Positions 56,640 to 64,000 of a stretch of 64,000 nucleotides of DNA are shown piece after piece. The notes below the pieces were generated by a model. The model worked only from the letters and a program-made list of their open reading frames with translations. It made no database searches and was not told the DNA's origin. How positions within the stretch are numbered: position 1 is the stretch's first letter; every line of letters starts with the position of its first letter. The translations under genes and the position numbers were made by a program. The stretch comes from Alteromonas sp. LMIT006 (lineage in GTDB: Bacteria; Pseudomonadota; Gammaproteobacteria; Enterobacterales; Alteromonadaceae). Where the stretch lies: NCBI RefSeq assembly GCF_024300645.1, contig NZ_CP101291.1, positions 2,418,001 to 2,482,000 of the forward strand. The letters run 5' to 3'.

Positions 56640-58004
56640 TTGACCAAAAATCCAGTACAACTTAGCCCTGTCGGTTGGATGAGCCAATTATCACAAAATG
56701 AAATGGCGCTCATTACCGACCATACCAATACCAAACATTATCAATTGTTCCGTAACTGTGTTTTAGCAGTGCTCAACAGCGGCGCCGAAACCGATGATAT
56801 GACCAGTATGCTCGACAAGCATCAATCATTTGCCATTGATCTCATTCGCCGTGAACGCGGAGTCAAAATTGAATTACTCAACCCTCCGCAAGAAGTGTTT
56901 GTCGACGGTAAATTAATTTCTGGTGTGCATGAACATGTATTTGCCGTGATGCGAGATTTGTTATACGTCGAGAGTATTTACCCGAATCACAGCACGGAAT
57001 CATGTAGCGGTTCGGCTGCAACCGATATGGTTTTTGATATGCTGCGCCATGCGAATGCACTTGAATATAACGATGGCATCAACACGGTAGTGTGTTGGGG
57101 TGGGCATTCAATTGGTCACACCGAGTATCGATATACCAAAGAGGTAGGCTATCAACTTGGTCTCAGAGGATTCGATATCTGCACAGGATGTGGACCCGGC
57201 GCAATGAAAGGGCCAATGAAAGGCGCCGCGATTGGACACGCCAAACAACGGATCAAAAATGGACGTTATGTGGGATTAACTGAGCCGAGTATTATTGCTG
57301 CTGAACCACCTAACGCCATTGTCAACAAACTTGTGATTCTACCAGATATTGAAAAACGCTTAGAAGCCTTTGTGCGTTTTGGTCATGCCATTGTGGTGTT
57401 CCCGGGTGGGGTCGGCACCGCAGAAGAGTTATTGTATTTATTAGGTATCTTGCTGCATTCTAAAAACCAATCGCAACAAGTGCCTTTGATCTTAACTGGG
57501 CCAAAAGAAACTTCAGATTATTTTGAAGCGATTAATGCCTTTGTAGCGGCGACATTAGGTATAGAAGCCACACAAAAATATAGAATTATCGTCGATGATG
57601 CAAAGGCGGTTGCACAACATATCAACAACCAACGTGAAGTCATTCGCAATCAACGTCTTCAGAACGGAGACGCGTTTAGTTTTAATTGGTCACTGCAAAT
57701 TGAGCCTGAATTTCAAATTCCTTTCGTTCCGACACATGAAAACATGGCCAATTTACACCTACATCGAGACCAGTCTTCCGCTGATTTGGCTGCAAATTTA
57801 CGCAAGGTGTTCTCAGGAATTGTCGCAGGTAACATCAAAGCTGATACCATCGCTCAAATTGCCGAAAAAGGAAAGTTCAAATTAACTGGCGACCCAGAAC
57901 TTATCACCATGGTCGAGCGGCTATTAGAACAGTTTATTGCTCAAGGTAGGATGAAGCTGCCCGGCAAGACTTATGAGCCGTGTTATGAAATAGTCAAAAA
58001 TTAA
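56640..58004 (+). CDS. ppnN: PpnN, pyrimidine/purine nucleotide 5'-monophosphate nucleosidase
   Basis: 454 residues, same length as E. coli PpnN (YgdH) and alignable throughout by eye: 'LFRNCVLAVLNSG', 'RRERGVKIELLNPPQEVFVDG' (in parts), 'CTGCGPGAMKGPMKGAAIGHA' (parts) and the LOG-family nucleotide motif 'FPGGVGTAEELLYLLGIL'. It cleaves GMP and other monophosphates to base and ribose 5-phosphate and is activated by (p)ppGpp in E. coli. The start is TTG with AAGGA eight bases upstream; no in-frame ATG fits better. Confidence 0.93.
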   Translation: MTKNPVQLSPVGWMSQLSQNEMALITDHTNTKHYQLFRNCVLAVLNSGAETDDMTSMLDKHQSFAIDLIRRERGVKIELLNPPQEVFVDGKLISGVHEHVFAVMRDLLYVESIYPNHSTESCSGSAATDMVFDMLRHANALEYNDGINTVVCWGGHSIGHTEYRYTKEVGYQLGLRGFDICTGCGPGAMKGPMKGAAIGHAKQRIKNGRYVGLTEPSIIAAEPPNAIVNKLVILPDIEKRLEAFVRFGHAIVVFPGGVGTAEELLYLLGILLHSKNQSQQVPLILTGPKETSDYFEAINAFVAATLGIEATQKYRIIVDDAKAVAQHINNQREVIRNQRLQNGDAFSFNWSLQIEPEFQIPFVPTHENMANLHLHRDQSSADLAANLRKVFSGIVAGNIKADTIAQIAEKGKFKLTGDPELITMVERLLEQFIAQGRMKLPGKTYEPCYEIVKN

Positions 58005-58117
58005 GTAAATTCAATACAACTATAGTCCACATTTATTTATTTTAGTAGAGATTGGCATGTGGCTAAGTTAAAATATTAAAAATTAACGACACATCCATTT
58101 CTATCAAAGGAATTTTC

Positions 58118-59125
58118 ATGACACAACAACGAATTACCGTCATTCGTGGAGACGGTATTGGACCGGATATTATTGATTCAGCCATCCAAATTTTGGACAA
58201 GGTCGGCTGTAATTTTGCCTATGACTACGCCGATGCAGGTCTGATGGCATTAGAGAACCACGGTGAATTACTTCCTCAAGAAACCCTAGATTTGATTGCA
58301 AAGAACAAAGTTGCATTGAAAGGCCCTCTAACGACACCGGTTGGTGAAGGCTTTACTTCAATCAACGTAAGCTTGCGCAAACAGTTCCAATTGTATGCTA
58401 ACGTTCGTCCTGTGTTGTCTTTCAAAGGCACCAAAGCACGTTATGATGATATCGACATCATTACGGTTCGCGAAAATACTCAAGGCATGTATTCAGGCCT
58501 AGGTCAAATCGTATCAGACGACGGCACTGAAGCGGAAGCAAAAAGTAAAATCACTCGTGATGGCGCAGAAAAAATCGTTACCTTCGCTTACGAATTAGCG
58601 CGTCGTGAAGGCCGTAAAAAAGTGACCGCCGTTCACAAAGCAAACATTTTAAAATCGACTTCAGGACTATTTTTAAAAGTCGCACGAGAAGTAGGCGAAC
58701 GTTATCCAGATATCGAATCTGCTGAGATGATTGTCGATAACACTTGTATGCAACTGGTGATGAACCCTGGTCAGTTTGATGTAATTGTTACGACTAACTT
58801 GTTTGGTGATATATTGTCTGACTTATGTGCTGGCCTTGTCGGTGGTTTAGGCATGGCACCTGGTGCAAACATCGGTGAAGAATCAGCTATTTTTGAAGCA
58901 GTTCACGGCTCAGCGCCTGATATCGCTGGCATGAACCTCGCTAACCCAACGTCAGTTATCCTTGCATCAATCCAGATGCTTGAATACTTAGAAATGGGCG
59001 ACAAAGCAGAAAAAATCCGTGCCGCATTAAAAGACGTCATCGAATCTGGTGATCGCACAACTCGCGACCTTGGTGGCGAACACGGCACCACAGACTTTAC
59101 TCAAGCAGTACTTGAACGTCTATAA
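58118..59125 (+). CDS. Isocitrate dehydrogenase, NAD-type (short-chain form)
   Basis: 335 residues, far shorter than the NADP-dependent Icd of E. coli (416), and of the type related to eukaryotic IDH3 and to IPMDH. 'VIRGDGIGPDIIDSAIQIL', 'VRENTQGMYSGLGQIV', 'DNTCMQLVMNPGQFDVIVTTNLFGDILSDLCAGL' (in parts) and 'FEAVHGSAPDIAGMNLANPTSVILAS' (parts) give the substrate and metal sites. Most likely it oxidises isocitrate to 2-oxoglutarate with NAD+. Cofactor preference is inferred, and 3-isopropylmalate dehydrogenase is the main alternative. Good AAGGA site; a terminator follows. Confidence 0.87.
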   Translation: MTQQRITVIRGDGIGPDIIDSAIQILDKVGCNFAYDYADAGLMALENHGELLPQETLDLIAKNKVALKGPLTTPVGEGFTSINVSLRKQFQLYANVRPVLSFKGTKARYDDIDIITVRENTQGMYSGLGQIVSDDGTEAEAKSKITRDGAEKIVTFAYELARREGRKKVTAVHKANILKSTSGLFLKVAREVGERYPDIESAEMIVDNTCMQLVMNPGQFDVIVTTNLFGDILSDLCAGLVGGLGMAPGANIGEESAIFEAVHGSAPDIAGMNLANPTSVILASIQMLEYLEMGDKAEKIRAALKDVIESGDRTTRDLGGEHGTTDFTQAVLERL

Positions 59126-59140
59126 TAGAACCAAAAGCTT

Positions 59141-59175
59141 AAACCGGATTGAGGCGACTTAATCCGGTTTTTTTA
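59141..59175 (+). terminator. Intrinsic terminator of isocitrate dehydrogenase gene
   Basis: AAACCGGATT and AATCCGGTTT pair perfectly around a ten-base loop, followed by a run of T. Confidence 0.92.
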
Positions 59176-59315
59176 TGGCTGTTCAAAAGTATGGATTTTC
59201 ATTCGAAACACTAAAACTGGCCAATCTCTCGCAACGAGTTCGCTACACTTGTCATTACTTAGCAAAACGCTAAGCAACATGAATATTAATTTATTGAAAT
59301 ACAAGGTATCGAATC

Positions 59316-59630
59316 ATGAAAAACATCCTACTTTTTGCTCTTTTACTGTCTCAAATTTGCCTATCAACCAATCTGTTGGCTGAGACGGTTACCGTGCAGG
59401 GAACACAATCTATTAGTCAAGACATCAACGTAGTGCAACACCTCAATATCAATACAGCAAGTGTCACCGAACTCACGGCTTTACCAGGTATAGGGGTTAA
59501 GAAAGCCCAAGCCATTGTGGCGCATCGCACAGATCACGGTGAGTTTTTGAAAAAAGAAGATTTGACTGAAGTAAAAGGTATTAGCCGAAAGCTACTTGCC
59601 AAAATCGAATCGCGTATCCGCGTGCAGTAA
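59316..59630 (+). CDS. ComEA-like exported helix-hairpin-helix protein
   Basis: 104 residues. Signal peptide (about 1-21, ending 'STNLLAE'), a short linker, then the two-motif helix-hairpin-helix unit, 'NINTASVTELTALPGIGVKKAQAIVAHR' (in parts) and 'EDLTEVKGISRKLLAKIESRI' (parts). Single-domain ComEA-like proteins bind double-stranded DNA in the periplasm in transforming Gram-negative bacteria. Whether this one takes part in uptake cannot be told; no other competence genes are nearby. AAGG lies nine bases before the ATG. Confidence 0.85.
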   Translation: MKNILLFALLLSQICLSTNLLAETVTVQGTQSISQDINVVQHLNINTASVTELTALPGIGVKKAQAIVAHRTDHGEFLKKEDLTEVKGISRKLLAKIESRIRVQ

Positions 59631-59662
59631 AAAAGCGCCAGTATCACCTCTGATATGGCGCT
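59629..59662 (-). terminator. Intrinsic terminator of ugd-galU
   Basis: Minus strand: AGCGCCATATCA pairs with TGATACTGGCGCT (one bulged base), followed by six T. It lies between the convergent ends of the ComEA-like gene and galU. Confidence 0.82.
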
Positions 59663-59683
59663 TAAATCGGTTAGGTTAGCGTT

Positions 59684-60577
59684 TTAGCCGTTTTTACTGG
59701 CTAAATATTCTTTGAATGCTGGACCTATTTCTGGATGACGTAAGGCAAAATCCACATTGGCTTTCATATAACCAATCTTAGAACCGCAATCGTGACTCTT
59801 GCCTTTCATGTAATAGGCGTCAACTTGTTCTACATTCATCAAAGACGCAATGGCATCGGTAAGCTGGACTTCACCGCCGGCACCAGGAGGAGTGAACTCC
59901 AGTAACTCCCAGATCTTTTCAGACAAAACGTAACGACCGACAACGGCTAGATTTGAAGGAGCCTCATCCATCGCTGGTTTTTCAACCGTTGCATGGATTT
60001 TCGCTGATTGACCGGCAGTAATTTGTGCGCCGTCTAAATCGACTACACCAAATTTACTCACGTCCTCTTCTGGTACTTCTTCGACCATAACTTGAGACAC
60101 GCGACTAGTATTAAAGCGCGAAACCATTTCGGCAAGGTTATCTTTTTTAAGGTTACTCGCCGCATCATCCATGATCACATCAGGTAGTACCACAGCAAAT
60201 GGGTTGTCGCCAACGACAGGGTGAGCACACATAATGGCATGTCCTAAACCATTTGCAACCCCTTGACGCACGTGCATGATGGTGACGTCTTTAGGCACAA
60301 TGGCTTGTACATCCTCTAATAGCTGACGCTTAACCCGTTTCTCAAGCGTGGCTTCAAGCTCAAATGACGTATCAAAATGATTTTCGATAGAATTTTTAGA
60401 GGCGTGCGTGACTAAGACAATCTCGCGAATACCCGCCGCAACACATTCATTGACCACGTATTGAATAAGTGGCTTGTCCACGACTGGAAGCATTTCTTTA
60501 GGGATTGCCTTGGTGGCAGGTAGCATTCGAGTACCTAAACCGGCAACGGGAATGACGGCTTTTTTAACTTGACTCAT
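59684..60577 (-). CDS. galU: UTP-glucose-1-phosphate uridylyltransferase
   Basis: 297 residues. Nucleotidyltransferase motif '[24 protein letters not shown]' (in parts), '[28 protein letters not shown]' (parts) and '[11 protein letters not shown]'-type segment '[23 protein letters not shown]' (parts). It makes UDP-glucose for polysaccharide, LPS and osmoprotectant synthesis. It follows ugd by four bases, so the two enzymes form a UDP-glucuronate-making pair. Confidence 0.97.
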   Translation of the reverse strand: MSQVKKAVIPVAGLGTRMLPATKAIPKEMLPVVDKPLIQYVVNECVAAGIREIVLVTHASKNSIENHFDTSFELEATLEKRVKRQLLEDVQAIVPKDVTIMHVRQGVANGLGHAIMCAHPVVGDNPFAVVLPDVIMDDAASNLKKDNLAEMVSRFNTSRVSQVMVEEVPEEDVSKFGVVDLDGAQITAGQSAKIHATVEKPAMDEAPSNLAVVGRYVLSEKIWELLEFTPPGAGGEVQLTDAIASLMNVEQVDAYYMKGKSHDCGSKIGYMKANVDFALRHPEIGPAFKEYLASKNG

Positions 60578-60581
60578 TGAT

Positions 60582-61922
60582 TTAATATCCTTTTACTGAA
60601 AGACCACGTCCAATACCATAGTACGCAAGATCATATTCCGACACAATACTCGGTTCATAGATATTTCGACCATCGAAGATGGCCTTGTCTGTCAGAGTGT
60701 TTGCTAAGAAATCAAAATCAGGCGCTCTGAAGGCTTGCCATTCGGTACAGACAACCAGTGCATCCGCACCGGTCACCGCCGCTTCTTTGGTGCCCATCAG
60801 CCTGAAGTCAGCACGATGTCCATATATTCTCTGGGCTTCATCCATCGCTTCCGGATCATACGCTTGCACGGTTGCACCGGCATCCCATAGTTTTTCCACT
60901 AATACACGTGCGGATGCCTCACGCATATCATCAGTATTAGGTTTAAATGCCAATCCCCAAAGAGCAATGGTTTTACCACTTAAATTCCCATTAAAATGGG
61001 TCATTAAATAATCAAACAATTTGGCTTTTTGATTTTGATTTACTTGCTCAACGGCTTCTAATACTTTGGCTTGATGACCGATGGCATTAGCAGAGCGAAT
61101 AAGAGCTTGTACATCCTTAGGAAAACATGACCCTCCGTAACCGCAACCAGGATAGATGAATTGATACCCGATACGAGGATCTGAACCGATGCCTTTGCGC
61201 ACATTTTCGATGTCAGCTCCGAACTTTTCGGCTAAGTTCGCCATTTCATTCATAAACGAAATCTTAGTGGCTAGCATACAGTTAGCTGCATATTTGGTTA
61301 ACTCTGCACTGCGAATGTCCATTTTGATGACGCGGTCATTATTGCGATTAAAAGGGTAATACAACTCGCGAAGTTTTTTCTCAGCAAAATCAGAGTCGGT
61401 GCCAATAATGATCCGGTCCGGTCGCATACAGTCATTCACGGCAGCGCCTTCTTTGAGAAACTCTGGATTAGACACGACATCATAAGTGAGGTCTTTTTGT
61501 AGGTCGCGTAACGTGGTAGCGACTTGCTCTTTGACTTTATCGGCAGTACCGACCGGCACCGTCGATTTATTGATAATGATGGTGTGTTTATCCATATAAG
61601 TTGCGATGGTTTCAGACACTTTAAGAACATACTGTAGATCAGCTGAGCCATCTTCGTCAGGTGGCGTACCCACTGCAATAAAAATCAGGTTGCCATGCGC
61701 AACACCCGCTGCGGCGTCGGTAGTGAAATCAAGTCGCTCGGCTTCGTAATTAGCGGTAACAAGTGGGGTGAGACCGGGCTCATAAATTGGAATGATGCCT
61801 TCTTTGAGGGCCTCTACTTTGTGTTGGTTGACATCAACACACAAAACATCATGGCCGACATCTGCGAGGACTGCGGCTTGGACTAGTCCCACATAACCAA
61901 TACCAAATACGGTAACTTTCAT
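60582..61922 (-). CDS. ugd: UDP-glucose 6-dehydrogenase
   Basis: 446 residues from the ATG giving '[20 protein letters not shown]', with AAGGA five bases before; two earlier in-frame ATGs lack the site. NAD-binding G-x-G-x-x-G at the start, catalytic cysteine in '[13 protein letters not shown]', and '[23 protein letters not shown]' (in parts) in the C-terminal domain. It oxidises UDP-glucose to UDP-glucuronate for exopolysaccharide or lipid A modification. Operon with galU. Confidence 0.96.
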   Translation of the reverse strand: MKVTVFGIGYVGLVQAAVLADVGHDVLCVDVNQHKVEALKEGIIPIYEPGLTPLVTANYEAERLDFTTDAAAGVAHGNLIFIAVGTPPDEDGSADLQYVLKVSETIATYMDKHTIIINKSTVPVGTADKVKEQVATTLRDLQKDLTYDVVSNPEFLKEGAAVNDCMRPDRIIIGTDSDFAEKKLRELYYPFNRNNDRVIKMDIRSAELTKYAANCMLATKISFMNEMANLAEKFGADIENVRKGIGSDPRIGYQFIYPGCGYGGSCFPKDVQALIRSANAIGHQAKVLEAVEQVNQNQKAKLFDYLMTHFNGNLSGKTIALWGLAFKPNTDDMREASARVLVEKLWDAGATVQAYDPEAMDEAQRIYGHRADFRLMGTKEAAVTGADALVVCTEWQAFRAPDFDFLANTLTDKAIFDGRNIYEPSIVSEYDLAYYGIGRGLSVKGY

Positions 61923-62099
61923 ACTCATCCTTAAATCTAAATCCAATAACTTTTGTTATCGGCACATTTCCATCAATTTAAAGACAGTCTGGTTTCACAA
62001 TTATGAAAGAAAAAAGACAGAACAATTAAACCTACCATCAAATAGCAGTTTCCCCTATTATATGCATTGATTTTTCATGTCATATAAGAAGGTATAAGA

Positions 62100-63623
62100 A
62101 TGACAACAAAAAACCTCGACAAATCTCTCGACACCGGCTTCTTTGGCCATCCTATGGGTTTGCAAACCCTGTTTATGACAGAAATGTGGGAACGTATGTC
62201 CTACTATGGGATGCGCGCATTACTGGTCTTATATATGACGGCTTCTTTGCAAGAAGGCGGCTTAGGTATTACCGTTGCCATGGCAGGTGCTATTTACGGC
62301 CTGTATACAGGTGCTGTATATTTTATGGGATTACCTGGAGGCTGGTTAGCTGACCGCCTCATTGGTGGACAAAAAGCCGTATGGTATGGCGGTATTATTA
62401 TCATGCTCGGCCATATTATTTTGGCCATTCCTGCCGCAAGTTCATTTTACATAGGGTTGACCTTTGTTGTGGTCGGAACCGGTTTACTCAAGCCGAATAT
62501 CGGTGCAATCGTTGGGCAGCTGTATAGCGCCCAAGATCGCCGTCGTGACTCAGGATATACCTTGTATTATATGGGTATTAATATTGGGGCCGTGATTGGT
62601 TACACTGTGTGCGGTTACCTACAAGTCGAATTCAGTTATCATCACGCATTTGGTGCAGCTGCCGTGGGTATGTTTATTGGTTTAGTGCAATATAAGCTTA
62701 CTCTAAAAAATCTTGGCTCTGTCGCTGCAGCTCCTATCCAACCACTTACACCAAGTGCGCAACGCAACACCTATGGGGCAATCATGGCATTCTTAATTAT
62801 CGTCGCGGTTGTCACTGCCATGGCGATGTCTGGTGCAATTGTGATTGACCCAGTTCCGGTGGCCAAATCGGTTGCTGTGATATTTTGTCTGATCTTTTTG
62901 GGCTACTTTGGTGCGATTTATTTTGGTGGAAACCTGACCCCGAATGAGAAAAAAGGCATGAATGCATTGTTCTTAATTTGTATCGCATCGGCCTGTTTCT
63001 GGTCTGGTTTCGAACAAGCGGGTTCATCTTTGAACTTATTTGGTCGGGATTATACTGATCGTATGTTGGGCGATTTTGAAATTCCAACGGCCTGGTTCCA
63101 GTCTGCCAACTCGTTTTTCATCATTATTCTGTCACCTTTCTTTGCGGCATTATGGATAAATCTTGCCAAGCGCATGATCACGCCAAGCTATACCGTCAAA
63201 TGTGCGATTGGTTTAATCATTATGGCCTCTGGTTTTATTGTGATGTTCTTTGCCTCACAATACGCAGCAGCGGGTCTTAAAGTAGCGCCATATTGGTTAG
63301 TGGCAACGTATTTCTTGCACACGGTAGGTGAGCTCTGTTTGAGCCCAGTCGCATTATCCGCTGTATCAAAACTCTCTCCTCAACGTTTCTTGGGACAAAT
63401 GATGGGCGTATTTGTTTTGACTTACTCAATTGGTAATGTGATTGCAGGTCTTTTATCAGGTAATTTTGATCCTAATAATGTCGAGCAAATGCCGAATCTG
63501 TACTTACAAATTTCACTGTTTGGCATCGGCGTCGGCATTATTTTGGTACTCTTAGCATTCAAATCAAAGCTATGGGAACAAGCTGCTGAGGCGGAAGCAG
63601 AAGCCAACGCCCAAAAGGCCTAA
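62100..63623 (+). CDS. POT/PTR2-family proton-coupled peptide transporter
   Basis: 507 residues with about twelve to fourteen membrane helices. POT motifs: 'TEMWERMSYYGMRALLVLYM' (E-x-x-E-R), 'GGWLADRLIGGQKAVWYGG' and 'LYYMGINIGAVIGYTVCGYL'. It imports di- and tripeptides with H+ into the cytoplasm, as DtpA/DtpT do. AGAAGG lies about seven bases before the ATG. Divergent from ugd; the DUF6170-like gene follows by 12 bases and may be co-transcribed. Confidence 0.92.
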   Translation: MTTKNLDKSLDTGFFGHPMGLQTLFMTEMWERMSYYGMRALLVLYMTASLQEGGLGITVAMAGAIYGLYTGAVYFMGLPGGWLADRLIGGQKAVWYGGIIIMLGHIILAIPAASSFYIGLTFVVVGTGLLKPNIGAIVGQLYSAQDRRRDSGYTLYYMGINIGAVIGYTVCGYLQVEFSYHHAFGAAAVGMFIGLVQYKLTLKNLGSVAAAPIQPLTPSAQRNTYGAIMAFLIIVAVVTAMAMSGAIVIDPVPVAKSVAVIFCLIFLGYFGAIYFGGNLTPNEKKGMNALFLICIASACFWSGFEQAGSSLNLFGRDYTDRMLGDFEIPTAWFQSANSFFIIILSPFFAALWINLAKRMITPSYTVKCAIGLIIMASGFIVMFFASQYAAAGLKVAPYWLVATYFLHTVGELCLSPVALSAVSKLSPQRFLGQMMGVFVLTYSIGNVIAGLLSGNFDPNNVEQMPNLYLQISLFGIGVGIILVLLAFKSKLWEQAAEAEAEANAQKA

Positions 63624-63635
63624 GTTAATATTTTT

Positions 63636-63935
63636 ATGATGAAATTTTATTTTTCAACACAATCCATCGACAGTCTGCGTCAGTATCCACTGACGCAGCG
63701 CATGGCTTATCTCGATGAAGCCGCAAAAAAAATGACAATACCCGAGAAAACTTTATTAAATGTACTAAAGTTAATTGTGATAGTCCCCGTTTTCATTTTG
63801 CTGTTACGCGTTGTGAACGATTGGACATCACTTTTATGGGCGGGATTGGTTTTGCTACTTTATCCTCTGCTCGTTCGGCCGATACAACATTCAATGAGTG
63901 TAAAATACCTACCTAAGGTGTTGCCCAAAGAGTAG
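63636..63935 (+). CDS. Small two-helix membrane protein (DUF6170-like)
   Basis: 99 residues (or 98 from the second ATG). A soluble N-terminus ('KFYFSTQSIDSLRQYPLTQRMAYLDEA', in parts) precedes two membrane segments ('LKLIVIVPVFILLLRVV' and 'SLLWAGLVLLLYPLLV'). It resembles DUF6170 proteins of Alteromonadales; assignment is tentative and the function is unknown. It may be co-transcribed with the peptide transporter. A ten-base inverted repeat surrounds its stop codon (63909-63918 and 63956-63965). Confidence 0.6.
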   Translation: MMKFYFSTQSIDSLRQYPLTQRMAYLDEAAKKMTIPEKTLLNVLKLIVIVPVFILLLRVVNDWTSLLWAGLVLLLYPLLVRPIQHSMSVKYLPKVLPKE

Positions 63936-63994
63936 ACAGGGTGGCATAGGATGTTCCTTAGGTAGTCTTTTGACAACCAAACAAGGAAGTACCT

Positions 63995-64000
63995 ATGCAG
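63995..64000 (+). CDS. Start of the next gene (two codons only)
   Basis: AAGGAA about six bases before an ATG at 63995 suggests a gene beginning here and running off the window. The product cannot be told. Confidence 0.4.

Noticed and set aside
59175-59273. 32-codon frame right after the isocitrate dehydrogenase terminator
   Set aside because: No ribosome-binding site; its ATG lies in the terminator T-tract; composition not convincing.
1-64000. CRISPR arrays, tRNA or rRNA genes, insertion sequences, prophage
   Set aside because: No regularly spaced repeats, cloverleaf or rRNA segments, transposase, integrase or phage proteins were found; gene content is core housekeeping.

Overview
The window is a stretch of core chromosome from a marine-type gammaproteobacterium, most likely of the order Alteromonadales. 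The evidence is the gene orders ruvC-ruvA-ruvB-ybgC-tolQRA-tolB, tadA/mltF/purL, rpsB-to-accA and csrB-syd-queF, a low-to-moderate GC content, and lineage-typical small families (DUF3549, DUF3301, DUF3192). Placement below order level is not possible from the sequence alone. There are no rRNA or tRNA genes, insertion sequences, prophage or CRISPR arrays.

Layout. 1-7.5 kb, minus strand: aspS, nudB, ruvCAB, ybgC and the Tol genes (tolB runs off the left edge), with a candidate plus-strand small RNA between ruvB and ybgC. 7.7-11.4 kb: a ferric-iron ABC transporter operon behind a Fur box. 11.6-15.7 kb: yciH and the aromatic amino-acid genes pheA, tyrA and a DAHP synthase. 15.9-18.3 kb: a FlrA/FleQ-type sigma-54 regulator, smrA and a possible 32-residue membrane peptide. 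18.4-24.5 kb: purL, mltF, a 50-residue basic protein and tadA. 24.5-45.8 kb: about twenty minus-strand genes in a row: a Kef-type antiporter, tilS, accA, dnaE, rnhB, lpxB, lpxA, fabZ, skp, bamA, rseP, dxr, cdsA, uppS, frr, pyrH, tsf and rpsB. They link translation, isoprenoid and phospholipid synthesis, lipid A, outer-membrane assembly and replication. lpxD, usually between skp and fabZ, is missing there and a strong hairpin stands in its place. 46.1-50.4 kb, plus strand: map, glnD, dapD. 50.4-56.6 kb: yqcA, truC, DUF3549 and DUF3301 genes, a CsrB-type regulatory RNA, an acetyltransferase, a DUF3192 lipoprotein, a small coiled-coil protein, syd and queF. 56.6-64 kb: ppnN, NAD-type isocitrate dehydrogenase, a ComEA-like protein, galU-ugd, a POT peptide transporter and a small membrane protein.

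The most interesting non-coding features are the CsrB-like RNA (about 360 nt, 23 GGA motifs, terminator, and a GacA/UvrY-type upstream site near -181) and the candidate small RNA of about 100 nt at 2976-3076, which has its own promoter and terminator. The rest is mostly conserved housekeeping; no clear novel defence or mobile system is visible. Where an ATG lies far upstream of the family's usual start, starts were moved to codons with a ribosome-binding site or the usual N-terminus. Several genes (skp, fabZ, ppnN, probably tilS) appear to start with TTG, and fbpB and map with GTG.
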